Positions 7,669 through 15,884 of a DNA stretch of 36,231 nt are shown here, one piece after another (the stretch's first letter is position 1; the number at the start of each line of letters is the position of its first letter). Below the pieces are notes generated by a model. That model saw only the letters and a program-made list of their open reading frames with translations. It was not told the DNA's origin and ran no database searches. The DNA lies in contig DVFW01000025.1 in the NCBI GenBank assembly GCA_018713055.1, positions 1 to 36,231 on the forward strand, in the 5' to 3' direction. The position numbers were made by a program, and so were the translations under genes. The DNA is from Scatavimonas merdigallinarum (GTDB lineage Bacteria > Bacillota > Clostridia > Oscillospirales > Acutalibacteraceae).

Positions 7669-8847
7669 TCATTTTTCCATTTCCATGCTTTCCTTTAAAA
7701 TTTGCCTGATTTCCTCCTTTTTCAACACTTTATAGCCGCCTTCCATAATAAACGTTCCTTCGGTAATGCCATCCAGCATGGTTTCAGTAACGCCCAATTG
7801 CTGAATATTCATGACAAGACCCAGTTTGCGCATCCAGCGTTCCATTTTTATAAGCCCTTCCTTCGCGACCTCCTGATCGGCTTTGCCTTCGGGGCAAACG
7901 TCCCACACATTAACGGCGTAACGTTTAAATTTCTGCAACCCGTAGGGTAAAATATGCTTATAATACGGAATGGATACTGCCGCCAGCGTCATTCCATGGG
8001 TAGCGTTGGTATAAGCTCCCACGGATTGGCCGATCATATGGACCATCCAGTCTGTGGTCTTCCCCTTGGCAACCAGTGTGTTCAGCGCCCATGTAGCAAT
8101 CCACATGATATTGCTGCGAGCCTCATAATCCGTTGGATTCTCCAATGCAATTTGGGACGAATGAATCAACGACCGCAGCAGCCCTTCCATAATGTAGTCA
8201 GACGTACAGTCATCCTCTCCGGAAAAATATTGTTCCAGAATATGTGACATAATGTCATAAAATCCTGCCACCATTTGGTATTTTGGAAGTGTATAGGTAT
8301 ATACCGGGTTTAAAATTGAAAATTTCGGGAATACACGATCTCCAAACACGTGACCTATTTTTAATTTTTGGCCGGGATTGGTAATGACGGAGCCGCCATT
8401 CATTTCTGAACCGGTGCCTACCATAGTCAATACGCAGCCCACCGGGATAATAGGATTATCTACATCCTCCATTCGCAGATAATATTTCTCCCATGGATCT
8501 CCCTTACAATAAGCAGATACCGAAACAGCCTTGGCGTAGTCGCATACGCTGCCGCCGCCCACGGCTAAAATTAAATCGACGTGATGTTTTTTTGCAAGAT
8601 TGCACCCTTCATAAAGCTTTTCTACGGTAGGATTCGGCATAACGCCCGGATCTTCTATCACTTCTTTTCCGCAGGCATTGAGAATGGCAATCACCTGGTC
8701 GTAGATACCGTTTTTTTTGATGGAGCCAGTACCATAGCACAGCAGCACCTTATGCCCATAATGTGCAAGTTCGCCGCTGAGACTGTCCAATGCATTTTCT
8801 CCAAAATATAGCTTTGTGGGATTAGAATACGTAAAACTGCCTAACAT
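7669..8847 (-). CDS. Iron-containing alcohol dehydrogenase (YqhD/BdhA-like, NAD(P)H-dependent)
   Basis: The 392-aa protein is a full-length type III alcohol/aldehyde reductase. It has the cofactor-binding GGGSVCDYAKA (residues 97-107) and the metal ligands D198 and H202 in GFYDIMSHILEQYF, H270 in MVHMIGQ and H284 in NATHGMTLAA. It reduces aldehydes to alcohols; NADPH use is typical of the YqhD/BdhA branch but is not proven here. The start ATG at 8847 has GGAGG directly upstream. It is transcribed divergently from a MerR-family gene, and its promoter carries an AdhR/NmlR-type operator in a 19-bp spacer. This suggests induction by reactive aldehydes and a detoxification role. Confidence 0.92.
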   Translation of the reverse strand: MLGSFTYSNPTKLYFGENALDSLSGELAHYGHKVLLCYGTGSIKKNGIYDQVIAILNACGKEVIEDPGVMPNPTVEKLYEGCNLAKKHHVDLILAVGGGSVCDYAKAVSVSAYCKGDPWEKYYLRMEDVDNPIIPVGCVLTMVGTGSEMNGGSVITNPGQKLKIGHVFGDRVFPKFSILNPVYTYTLPKYQMVAGFYDIMSHILEQYFSGEDDCTSDYIMEGLLRSLIHSSQIALENPTDYEARSNIMWIATWALNTLVAKGKTTDWMVHMIGQSVGAYTNATHGMTLAAVSIPYYKHILPYGLQKFKRYAVNVWDVCPEGKADQEVAKEGLIKMERWMRKLGLVMNIQQLGVTETMLDGITEGTFIMEGGYKVLKKEEIRQILKESMEMEK

Positions 8848-8907
8848 ATGAAAATTCCTCCATTTCGGTTGACGCTTTAAATAAAGCGTATTATAATTGT
8901 TTATATT

Positions 8908-8938
8908 ATTCTACAACTTAAAGTGAACTTTAAGTCAA
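8908..8938 (-). promoter_or_regulatory. MerR-type promoter of the alcohol dehydrogenase gene with AdhR-like operator
   Basis: On the minus strand TTGACT (8938-8933) and TAGAAT (8913-8908) are separated by 19 bp, the long spacer typical of MerR-activated promoters. The palindrome ACTTAAAGT-TC-ACTTTAAGT (8916-8935) fills the spacer and matches the known CTTAAAG/CTTTAAG pattern of AdhR/NmlR regulators. Confidence 0.85.
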
Positions 8939-8970
8939 GTGATTTTGCAAAACTTCCGGGGAGGATTTTT

Positions 8971-9417
8971 ATGGCGTACACAATTGGTGAAATGGCAAAG
9001 CTGCTGAAGGTGGCGCCATCAACGCTTCGCTATTACGACAAAGAGGGGTTACTGCCCTTTGTAGGGCGCTCGGAGGGCGGTATACGGATTTTCCAGGATA
9101 AAGATTTTGAATTTTTGCAAATTATCCATTGCCTTAAAGCAGCCGGGATGCAGATCAAGGATATCCGTAAATTTATCGCGCTTGTGATGCAAGGGGATGA
9201 AACCATAGACGCCCGGCTTGCCTTGTTTGAAAAACGTAAAAAAGAGGTGGAAACCCAAATGTTGCAATTGCAGGAAACCTTGGACACACTGCGCTTTAAA
9301 TGCTGGTATTATGAAACCGCAAAAAAATATGGAGGAACCAATGTTCCCGACAACATGCAGGATAAAGAACTTCCTGAAGATCTTCGGGCAATACGCAAAA
9401 AACTGCGTGGAAGGTAA
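8971..9417 (+). CDS. MerR family transcriptional regulator, AdhR/NmlR-like
   Basis: The 148-aa protein begins MAYTIGEMAKLLKVAPSTLR followed by YYDKEGLLPF, a canonical MerR winged HTH (residues 1-70). A long coiled-coil dimer helix follows (about 75-120) with a short C-terminal tail. I start at the ATG at 8971 because GGGGAGG precedes it; the longer frame lacks a ribosome binding site. AdhR-type proteins sense aldehydes through a conserved Cys. Here the Cys residues are C46 in IIHCLKAAG and C109 in FKCWYY. It is divergent from the alcohol dehydrogenase gene, and the shared operator makes that gene its obvious target. thpR follows 61 bp downstream and may be co-transcribed. Confidence 0.88.
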   Translation: MAYTIGEMAKLLKVAPSTLRYYDKEGLLPFVGRSEGGIRIFQDKDFEFLQIIHCLKAAGMQIKDIRKFIALVMQGDETIDARLALFEKRKKEVETQMLQLQETLDTLRFKCWYYETAKKYGGTNVPDNMQDKELPEDLRAIRKKLRGR

Positions 9418-9478
9418 AAATGCAAGAAGGAATGTTCTACAGGCGACAACCCTGTAAAAATTGATACGGAGGTGTGTT

Positions 9479-9985
9479 ATGCGGCTGTTTGTTGCCATTT
9501 GTTTTTCTGACGAAATCAAAGCTTCCCTTTGTACAGTATGCAAAAATCTGAAAACACAAAGCCTTTCCGGTAACTTCACCCGCCCGGAAAACCTGCATAT
9601 GACGTTGGCTTTTATTGGGGAAAGCAACCGCGTTGCATCGGTGAAAAACGCAATGCAGCAGTGTGCCGGCGCACCGTTTGAGATCTCGTTGAGCGGAACA
9701 GGCCATTTTGGAGACCTGTGGTGGGTTGGGATAGAAAAAAAACCGGCACTCTGTGCCCTTGCAAACCGGCTACGCCAAACATTGCGTGCCGACGGATTTC
9801 AAATAGACGCTCGCGCGTTTCAGCCACATATTACAATAGCGCGGCAGGTTGTGCTTGAAAAAGCGTTTGAGGCAAAAATCTGCGCCGCTTCCATGTTGGT
9901 TACACATATATCTCTGATGCAATCGAAGCGTCTGGACGGCAAAATTCACTATACCGAGCTGTATCGTAAGCAGCTATTGCGTTAA
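9479..9985 (+). CDS. thpR: RNA 2',3'-cyclic phosphodiesterase
   Basis: The 168-aa protein is a 2H phosphoesterase with both catalytic signatures: HMTL (H40, T42) and HITI (H117, T119). It starts MRLFVAICF, the usual family N-terminus. The enzyme (LigT/ThpR) opens 2',3'-cyclic phosphates at RNA ends. The ATG at 9479 follows GGAGG at 9468-9472; upstream in-frame starts would place this ribosome binding site inside the gene. It probably shares a transcript with the MerR gene and ends before a strong bidirectional terminator. Confidence 0.9.
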   Translation: MRLFVAICFSDEIKASLCTVCKNLKTQSLSGNFTRPENLHMTLAFIGESNRVASVKNAMQQCAGAPFEISLSGTGHFGDLWWVGIEKKPALCALANRLRQTLRADGFQIDARAFQPHITIARQVVLEKAFEAKICAASMLVTHISLMQSKRLDGKIHYTELYRKQLLR

Positions 9986-10035
9986 GTGGGATTTTTTATA
10001 CTGTTTTAATGCACTTCATTTTTCTAAGAACAACA

Positions 10036-10074
10036 AAAAATATGGGCAATAAATTGTTTATTGCCCATATTTTT
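10036..10074. terminator. Bidirectional terminator between thpR and the DegT gene
   Basis: A perfect 18-bp stem (10036-10053 with 10057-10074) with a TTG loop has A-rich and T-rich flanks, so it works for both converging genes. It touches the stop codon of the DegT-family gene (10073-10075). Confidence 0.85.
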
Positions 10075-11269
10075 ATTCAATTGCATGCATCAGCGTATTA
10101 ATAATATAATTTACATCTTCATCCGTTAATTTTGTATGAAGCGGCAGTGTAATTTCATTTTTGTATTGGTTGAACGCATTGGGATAATTCTGTATGGCAA
10201 ATCCCAAATTTTTATATGCAGTAAGCATTGGCAACGGTTTATAATGCACATTTGTAGAAATCCCGTGCTCCGCCATAGACAAAATCAGCGCATTTCTTTG
10301 CGCTTCCTGAAAGCCCGGTATACGCAGAAGGTAAAGATGGCCGCTTGAAGAAAAATCCTTGCCAAAATGGAGTAACGGTTGCAGCCCTTTTTGCAAAAAA
10401 GCCCCGTCATAACGTAATATAATTTCTTTTCTGCGTTTTAAAAGGTTTTGATAACGCTCCATCTGCTTTAATCCCAGGGCAGCCTGTATATCTGTCATAT
10501 TACATTTAAAAGCCGGATAGAGAATGTCGTATTCCCATGATCCCGGTTGCATTTTTGCAAGCGCATCCTTCGACTGACCATGCAGAGAATACATAGTAAA
10601 CTGCTTTGCAAGCGCTTCGTTGTCCAGGCCTTCTTTATCCTTCCATGTGATGGCTCCGCCTTCCCCGGTTGTAAGATTTTTAACAGCATGAAACGAAAAA
10701 GCGGTAAAATCGGCAATTTGGCCGCTGTGCCTGCCTTTATGCATTGCGCCAAAACCATGAGCCGAATCTGCAATAATAATTGGTCTGCCAAACAGCGTCT
10801 GCAAATCGCCAGAAGGATGAAAAAGATGTTTTTTGCTTTCTACAGCCTGATAGACCGCTTTATAATCACAGATCTTTCCGGCCACGTCTACGGGGATAAT
10901 TGCTTTTGTATTGCCTGTAATTGCGTCGGCGATCTTTTGCGGATCAATTAAAAAAGAGTCTTTTGCAGTATCAACCAACACAATTTTTGCGCCAACATGA
11001 TGGATCACTGAAGCCGTTGCCGTATAGGTGTAAGCCGTTGTAATAACCTCGTCTCCCGGCCCTATGCCCAATATTCGCAAAGTAAGCTCTAACGCTGCGG
11101 TACAGGAACTAAAGGTCACCGCTTTAGAGGTTCCCAAATATTCTGCAATTTTTTTTTCAAACAGCTTGGTCCTCTTTCCTGTTGTTATCCAGCCGGATTT
11201 TAAGGTTTCAACCACCTCGTTAATTTCAAGGTCGGTAATATCTGGCGGAGAAAACGGAATCTTTTTCAT
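10073..11269 (-). CDS. DegT/DnrJ/EryC1/StrS family aminotransferase
   Basis: This 398-aa PLP enzyme has the family landmarks: SGWITTGKRTKLFEKKIAEY (sugar-nucleotide site), ADSAHGFGA with D168, and the Schiff-base lysine K197 in FSFHAVKNLTTGEGGAI. Members usually transaminate keto sugars on nucleotides for surface glycans. Here no sugar-nucleotide genes are adjacent, so the substrate is open. It could supply an amino sugar to the glycan operon at 24531-34092, but 13 kb separate them. I start at the ATG at 11269 (MKKIPFSPPDI) with AAGGAGAG upstream; the longer frame begins without a ribosome binding site. Confidence 0.88.
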   Translation of the reverse strand: MKKIPFSPPDITDLEINEVVETLKSGWITTGKRTKLFEKKIAEYLGTSKAVTFSSCTAALELTLRILGIGPGDEVITTAYTYTATASVIHHVGAKIVLVDTAKDSFLIDPQKIADAITGNTKAIIPVDVAGKICDYKAVYQAVESKKHLFHPSGDLQTLFGRPIIIADSAHGFGAMHKGRHSGQIADFTAFSFHAVKNLTTGEGGAITWKDKEGLDNEALAKQFTMYSLHGQSKDALAKMQPGSWEYDILYPAFKCNMTDIQAALGLKQMERYQNLLKRRKEIILRYDGAFLQKGLQPLLHFGKDFSSSGHLYLLRIPGFQEAQRNALILSMAEHGISTNVHYKPLPMLTAYKNLGFAIQNYPNAFNQYKNEITLPLHTKLTDEDVNYIINTLMHAIE

Positions 11270-11455
11270 ATGAAAAACTCTCCTTGAATATAAGCGTTTC
11301 CTATAGTAAAATGCAAATAAAATAGCAAAATAAAAGCATGAGCGGCAAACAGTTTGTAGGTTTTGCTTCAAGTTAGTTTAACACAGAATGCAAATATTGT
11401 CAATGAACATTGATGTTACTGCCTGACTGCTCCTGCATTTTAGGAAGGCTGAAAA

Positions 11456-12364
11456 ATGACGGCATATTATTCATTTCATCAATATTTATCTGAAAAATTT
11501 GGCTGCAAAGTCTATAAGCTTGCGCTGAGCTGTGCAGACACCTGTCCCAACAGAGACGGAAAATGCGGCACGCGCGGCTGCATTTTTTGCAGCGCGGGCG
11601 GTTCCGGCGAGTTTGCTTCTCCTGCGGCGCTTCCAATAGAAATACAAATAGAAAAAGCCAAAGAGAAAATAGAAAGCAAATGCCGCACCGGGCGCTATAT
11701 AGCTTATTTTCAGTCATATACCAGTACTTATGCAGACATAGCGCGCTTAAAACGGTATTTTTGGCAGGCCATTCTACACCCGCAGATTGCAGCGTTATCT
11801 ATCGCTACAAGGCCTGACTGTCTGCAAAAAGAAATATTGGATCTGCTGGCGGATTTAAATCGTACCAAGCCTGTCTTTGTCGAGCTCGGACTGCAAACCA
11901 TTCACCCCAAAACGGCCGACTATATCCGCAGAGGGTATCCACTTTCCTGTTTTGCACATGCCATGCAGGAACTAATAAAGATCGGCGTGCAGGTTGTGGT
12001 CCATGTTATCCTGGGGCTTCCCGGAGAAAGCAGAGAGCAGATGCTTAAGACGGTATCCTACGTTGGAGAAAGCGGCGCCCACGGCATAAAACTACAACTT
12101 TTACACGTTTTGAAAGGTACGGATCTTGCTTTGGAATATGCAAAGGGTCGTGTAAATATAATGACGCTTGACGAATATACAGACCTTTTGTGCGACTGTA
12201 TAGAGCACCTTCCGCCTGATATGGTTATACACCGGCTTACCGGCGATGGGCCAAAGCGGCTTTTACTGGCGCCGTTGTGGAGTGCAGATAAAAAGCGTGT
12301 TCTAAATGCCATTCAACAGAAATTCAAAACCAGGCAGGTTGTTCAGGGCCGTCAATTTTTTTGA
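11456..12364 (+). CDS. TIGR01212 family radical SAM protein (YhcC-like)
   Basis: The 302-aa protein carries the [4Fe-4S] cysteines C30, C42 and C45 within CPNRDGKCGTRGCIFCSAGG. The wider C-x11-C-x2-C spacing is characteristic of YhcC/TIGR01212 and not of the CxxxCxxC type. It then has IATRPDCL, FVELGLQT and HVILGLPGE, the usual TIM-barrel landmarks. The substrate of the family is not established; a role in tRNA or cofactor modification has been proposed. The ATG at 11456 follows AGGAAGG. It runs toward a convergent acetyltransferase gene with 38 bp between them. Confidence 0.9.
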   Translation: MTAYYSFHQYLSEKFGCKVYKLALSCADTCPNRDGKCGTRGCIFCSAGGSGEFASPAALPIEIQIEKAKEKIESKCRTGRYIAYFQSYTSTYADIARLKRYFWQAILHPQIAALSIATRPDCLQKEILDLLADLNRTKPVFVELGLQTIHPKTADYIRRGYPLSCFAHAMQELIKIGVQVVVHVILGLPGESREQMLKTVSYVGESGAHGIKLQLLHVLKGTDLALEYAKGRVNIMTLDEYTDLLCDCIEHLPPDMVIHRLTGDGPKRLLLAPLWSADKKRVLNAIQQKFKTRQVVQGRQFF

Positions 12365-12402
12365 GAAAAGAAAGCAAATATGGAAGCCGCCTGCAAATGG
12401 CT

Positions 12403-13029
12403 CTACTGGGTAAGCGGCTTGAGCATAAGCGTACATGTACCTGACAAATGCTTGAACCTGGAAACGCCGCAGGATTTGTATTCTATACGGCTGATCGCCT
12501 GGAACCCGCAACGTAAAAAGGTTTTCTCCGACTTTATATTGATCGCGTCGCTTATAAGCATTTCAAACCCAAGCTTTTTGCTGTTTTCCTCCGCATAATT
12601 TTGCAGTGCTGTCGCGATCCCCATTCTTTGGTAGGGCTTGTCCACGCCGATAAACATGGTTCTTGCGCTTTTTCCTTTCCTCCATGCGGCGTACTGCTCT
12701 AGCGGCCTTTCCAGCTTTTTAAATACGGCGCTTGTTTGCGCAATGAACTGTGAAATTTCGTTTGGGAAAGCCGGCAGTTCTTCATCTGAAAGAGCTTGCG
12801 GAAGATCGACTTTCAAACCCGTGATTTTTCCATACGTCTGGTCGAGCGCAATATATGTCATTGTTCTGCGAATGCTCAACGGCAGCATCAACGTTACATA
12901 TTTTTTATACAGCGCTTCGTTTATATCCAGAGCCTTTGCAATTGATGCTTCCTCCAGAAAAAGCCTGCTCTGCAAATCCACCAGGACAGATAGATCTTTT
13001 AATTGTGCTACAGTATAAACAAATGACAT
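12403..13029 (-). CDS. GNAT family N-acetyltransferase
   Basis: The 208-aa protein has the acetyl-CoA pyrophosphate-binding motif FIGVDKPYQRMGIATALQNY (residues 126-145; the Q/R-x-x-G-x-A core is RMGIAT) and a C-terminal strand-helix pair (TFLRCGFQAIS). The substrate cannot be read from sequence. The start at 13029 has only a weak ribosome binding site. It lies just downstream of apbE in the same direction (19 bp gap), so the two may be co-transcribed, though a functional link is not obvious. Confidence 0.8.
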   Translation of the reverse strand: MSFVYTVAQLKDLSVLVDLQSRLFLEEASIAKALDINEALYKKYVTLMLPLSIRRTMTYIALDQTYGKITGLKVDLPQALSDEELPAFPNEISQFIAQTSAVFKKLERPLEQYAAWRKGKSARTMFIGVDKPYQRMGIATALQNYAEENSKKLGFEMLISDAINIKSEKTFLRCGFQAISRIEYKSCGVSRFKHLSGTCTLMLKPLTQ

Positions 13030-13048
13030 TGTAATCTTTAATCCCCTT

Positions 13049-14104
13049 TTACGTCTTTTTTACAGTGTGTATGGAAATGTCCGTATAATTTTTTGCCAGT
13101 GTGATTGCACTACGAATCCCTTCTGTTACATATAAACGGTTGTCTTTTGCTAAAATTACAAATTCAAACCCGTCGTTTTCCCTATAATATTCTGACGCCT
13201 TTTCAATATCCATAATAAAAAATGCGGTTGACAACGCATCTGCAAGCGCGCCATCATTGGAAAGAACGGTAACGGATACCGTTTTTCCTTCTGCCGGACG
13301 GCCCGTTTTGGGATCAATAATATGATGATAAAGCGTACCATTGTATTCAAATTTACGCTGATATGCGCCGGAAGTGGCAAGCGTACTTTCCCCTACCTGC
13401 AGCGTACAGAAATAGTCGCTGGTATCCAGATATTGGATTCCGATTTCCCAATTTCCGCTTCCGTCCGGATTTTCCCCCAACGTTTGTATATTGCCGCCCA
13501 GATTTATCACTGCAGATTCCACACCGGCTTTTTTCATGGCTGCAGCTGCTTTTTGCGAAATATAGCCCTTTGCTACAGCCCCCAGGTCAAGTTGCATATT
13601 TTCTGCAAGCGTAACCGACTGATCGTCTTCATCCAAAACAATTTTTTGATAATCTACAAAAGCCAGTGTCTTATCAATTTCATTTTGGTCGGGAACTCTG
13701 TATTCGCCGCTTATAAAACCCCAAAGCTTTACAACCGGATAAATAGAGATATCCAAAGCGCCGCCGCTTTTGTGTGCAACCTCCAGCGACGTTCTTAGCA
13801 CTGCGGCTGTATCGGATGAAATAAAATTGCTTTGGCAGGGCGTTCGGTTGATTTTTGCAATATCGCTGTCGGAAAGTGTTGTTGAAAAAAGCTTTTCCAA
13901 ACGAGTGATTTCTTCTTTTGCGGCAATGATGCCTTCCTGCGCATGCGCTCCATTGGCCGTGATTGTAATAACAGTATCCAGCGCGAAAATTTGCTGGGTC
14001 GTCCGGTTTTCAGTAGTAAGCAAGGCAGAAGAAGAAAGATAGCTGCAGCCTTCTGCAAACAGTATAATAAAGAGCAAAAGCAGTACAAATAACTTTTTTT
14101 TCAT
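13049..14104 (-). CDS. apbE: FAD:protein FMN transferase, lipoprotein form
   Basis: The 351-aa ApbE protein has a signal peptide ending at a lipobox-like FAEGC (C20), so it probably acts outside the membrane. Family motifs are DLGAVAKGY (173-181), NLGGN (201-205), HHIIDPKTGRP (260-270) and the Mg-binding DALSTA (289-294). It transfers FMN from FAD to Thr/Ser of proteins such as RnfG or NqrC or of extracellular flavin reductases. No target with a DxxTGAT-type site is encoded nearby. The ATG at 14104 follows GGAGAA. The length is normal. Confidence 0.92.
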   Translation of the reverse strand: MKKKLFVLLLLFIILFAEGCSYLSSSALLTTENRTTQQIFALDTVITITANGAHAQEGIIAAKEEITRLEKLFSTTLSDSDIAKINRTPCQSNFISSDTAAVLRTSLEVAHKSGGALDISIYPVVKLWGFISGEYRVPDQNEIDKTLAFVDYQKIVLDEDDQSVTLAENMQLDLGAVAKGYISQKAAAAMKKAGVESAVINLGGNIQTLGENPDGSGNWEIGIQYLDTSDYFCTLQVGESTLATSGAYQRKFEYNGTLYHHIIDPKTGRPAEGKTVSVTVLSNDGALADALSTAFFIMDIEKASEYYRENDGFEFVILAKDNRLYVTEGIRSAITLAKNYTDISIHTVKKT

Positions 14105-14140
14105 GAAGTTTCTCCGTTTTTACTTTGTAATTATTTTTAT

Positions 14141-14169
14141 AGTATAACAGATTTTTCAGTATAAAACAA
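14141..14169 (-). promoter_or_regulatory. apbE: Probable apbE promoter
   Basis: On the minus strand TTGTTT (14169-14164) and TATACT (14146-14141) are 17 bp apart. The -35 box lies in one arm of the terminator of the upstream gene, so the two signals overlap. Confidence 0.5.
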
Positions 14170-14206
14170 TAAGACCACCTGTTGTTACAGGTGGTCTTAT
14201 TGTTTT
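14163..14206 (-). terminator. Terminator of the NlpC/P60 gene
   Basis: A 20-bp perfect stem (14163-14182 with 14187-14206) with a TGTT loop lies 25 bp after the stop at 14231. A T-run on the minus strand comes from the A-rich left arm. Confidence 0.85.
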
Positions 14207-14230
14207 AAAATGATAAAAGAATTTGTTGTT

Positions 14231-15655
14231 TTACGCAATACGTCTGACAGCTGTAATACTGCCGCCCCAGGAAACATCCGAAATAATAACGCCGCTTTGT
14301 GAATTTGCCGCATGAACAATCTGCCCATTGCCGATATAGATTGCTACATGACCCGGGTAACAGATGATATCGCCAGGTTTTGCATTGGCATAGGATACGC
14401 CAACGCCGCTATACCGCAGGGAAGTCCTGTATCCCCACAGATCATAGCCCTGCTGCGCATAGAGCGCGCATACAAAGCCGGAACAGTCAACACCGCTTTG
14501 CAGACTTGTTCCTCCCCATACATAGTTCAGCTTACCAACGTAGGATTTTGCTTCTTTAACCACCTTTTCACCGACGGTAAGGGTATCCACAGTGACTTTG
14601 CACACGGCTGTCGCGCCATACCCGTCGCCCGCCTTGCAGCTGATTGTGGCCGTGCCGTTCCCAACCGCTTTGATTACGCCATTTGCAGAAATGGTTGCAA
14701 CCTTACTGTTGCTGGTCGTCCACTGCAGGCTGTTATCTGTTACGTTCTTTGGAGAAATCGACGCAGTTAAGGAGAGTGTTTGACCCTTTTCGTTTAACGT
14801 TGCGCTTGTTTTGTTCAATTTAATTTTTTCAACTTCCTGCACAACGGTAACGGAACAAGTAGCCTTTATCCCATTTGCCGTCGTACAGGTGATAACAGTT
14901 TTCCCCGGTGCAAGTGCAGAGAGTTTTCCAGCCTTACTGACAGTAGCGACCTTTTCATTGCTGGAGGACCACACCAGCGTTTTATCCGTTGCATCGTCCG
15001 GCGAAACAACCGGCTTAAAGGAACCGCTTGTTCCAACAGTCCATTTAATTGCCTGTGTATTCAATTGTAAAGATTCTACCGGTTGTGCAACCTGAATTGT
15101 ACAGGCGCTACTGATACCGGAAGCGTCGTTATAGACAAGGATTGTCGCCTTGCCGGCGGAGATACCGGTCACAATACCTTGCTGGTCCACTACGGCAATT
15201 TCTTCATTACTTGAAGAAAAATACAGCAGCTGATTTTGCGCCCCCTGCGGCAAAACACTTACGCCCAGCCGTATACTTTCGCCGATCTGAACGGTTGCAT
15301 CGCTCCGATCCAAAATAATACGCTCAACCATGGGTTCCTGGTTGGGGTCAAGCATCGCAATTCTCTTCTGTAACCGCAAAACATCTGTCATTGAAATCTC
15401 ATTTTGCCCTTCCAGGTTTGCAGCCTGCAGTTTTTCCGAAGAAATCACAGCAATATTTGCAATATGTTTTTGCAGTTCCAGAATGTCAGACAAGCTAAGC
15501 TTTCCATCTCCGTTTACATCTCCGGTGACAGATTCCTCCGTATGAGCCTTTGTATTTTCCCCTCTTTCAGAGGCGGCGAATACGGTGATCGAAAAAAAGG
15601 TTGCCAGCAGTATAAAAATCAACAATGGAATACAAATTTTTTTTGAAAAGTTCAT
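14231..15655 (-). CDS. Secreted cell-wall hydrolase: dockerin - three BIG2 - NlpC/P60
   Basis: The 474-aa protein has a signal peptide (residues 1-27, cleavage near VFA-A). Next comes a dockerin-like pair of EF-hand repeats (about 46-102; the first, DVNGDGKLSLSD, has full Ca ligands, the second, NLEGQNEISMTD, is degenerate). Three BIG2 Ig-like domains follow (about 110-190, 192-272, 275-356), then a C-terminal NlpC/P60 peptidase with C391 in DCSGF, H436 in PGHVAIYIG and H448. It probably cleaves peptidoglycan stem peptides. A dockerin at the N-terminus is unusual because most are C-terminal. I use the ATG at 15655 because AAGGAG lies five bases upstream. A WalR-like box overlaps its promoter, fitting control with other wall hydrolases. 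Confidence 0.9.
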   Translation of the reverse strand: MNFSKKICIPLLIFILLATFFSITVFAASERGENTKAHTEESVTGDVNGDGKLSLSDILELQKHIANIAVISSEKLQAANLEGQNEISMTDVLRLQKRIAMLDPNQEPMVERIILDRSDATVQIGESIRLGVSVLPQGAQNQLLYFSSSNEEIAVVDQQGIVTGISAGKATILVYNDASGISSACTIQVAQPVESLQLNTQAIKWTVGTSGSFKPVVSPDDATDKTLVWSSSNEKVATVSKAGKLSALAPGKTVITCTTANGIKATCSVTVVQEVEKIKLNKTSATLNEKGQTLSLTASISPKNVTDNSLQWTTSNSKVATISANGVIKAVGNGTATISCKAGDGYGATAVCKVTVDTLTVGEKVVKEAKSYVGKLNYVWGGTSLQSGVDCSGFVCALYAQQGYDLWGYRTSLRYSGVGVSYANAKPGDIICYPGHVAIYIGNGQIVHAANSQSGVIISDVSWGGSITAVRRIA

Positions 15656-15689
15656 AATAACTCCTTTTGCCATAAAATTGAATGATCAA

Positions 15690-15718
15690 ATTATAACAAA
15701 AGAGTTACAAAAAGTCAA
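15690..15718 (-). promoter_or_regulatory. Promoter of the NlpC/P60 gene with WalR-like box
   Basis: On the minus strand TTGACT (15718-15713) and TATAAT (15695-15690) are separated by 17 bp. TGTAAC-TCTTT-TGTTAT (15709-15693) fits the WalR/YycF consensus TGTWAH-N5-TGTWAH and lies between and over the core elements. Further GTAAC/GTTAC half-sites occur just upstream (15724-15742). Confidence 0.75.
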
Positions 15719-15884
15719 GTCTTGGTAACATTTTCGTTACTATACGTTTAATTTGCAACAAAAATGTTATTTTACTTTTTGGTTTTAATCTATTTTATGA
15801 AAAATAAATCCATTGCTTTTTATTCTTTTTTTCAATACCAATATCTTAGTCCGACCACCTTTTCTGAAAAATAAAAAAAGAAGT

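Noticed and set aside
12383..12419. AAGCCGC/GCGGCTT hairpin between the TIGR01212 and GNAT genes as terminator
   Set aside because: It lies mostly inside the GNAT coding end, has a 23-nt loop and lacks an adjacent T-run.
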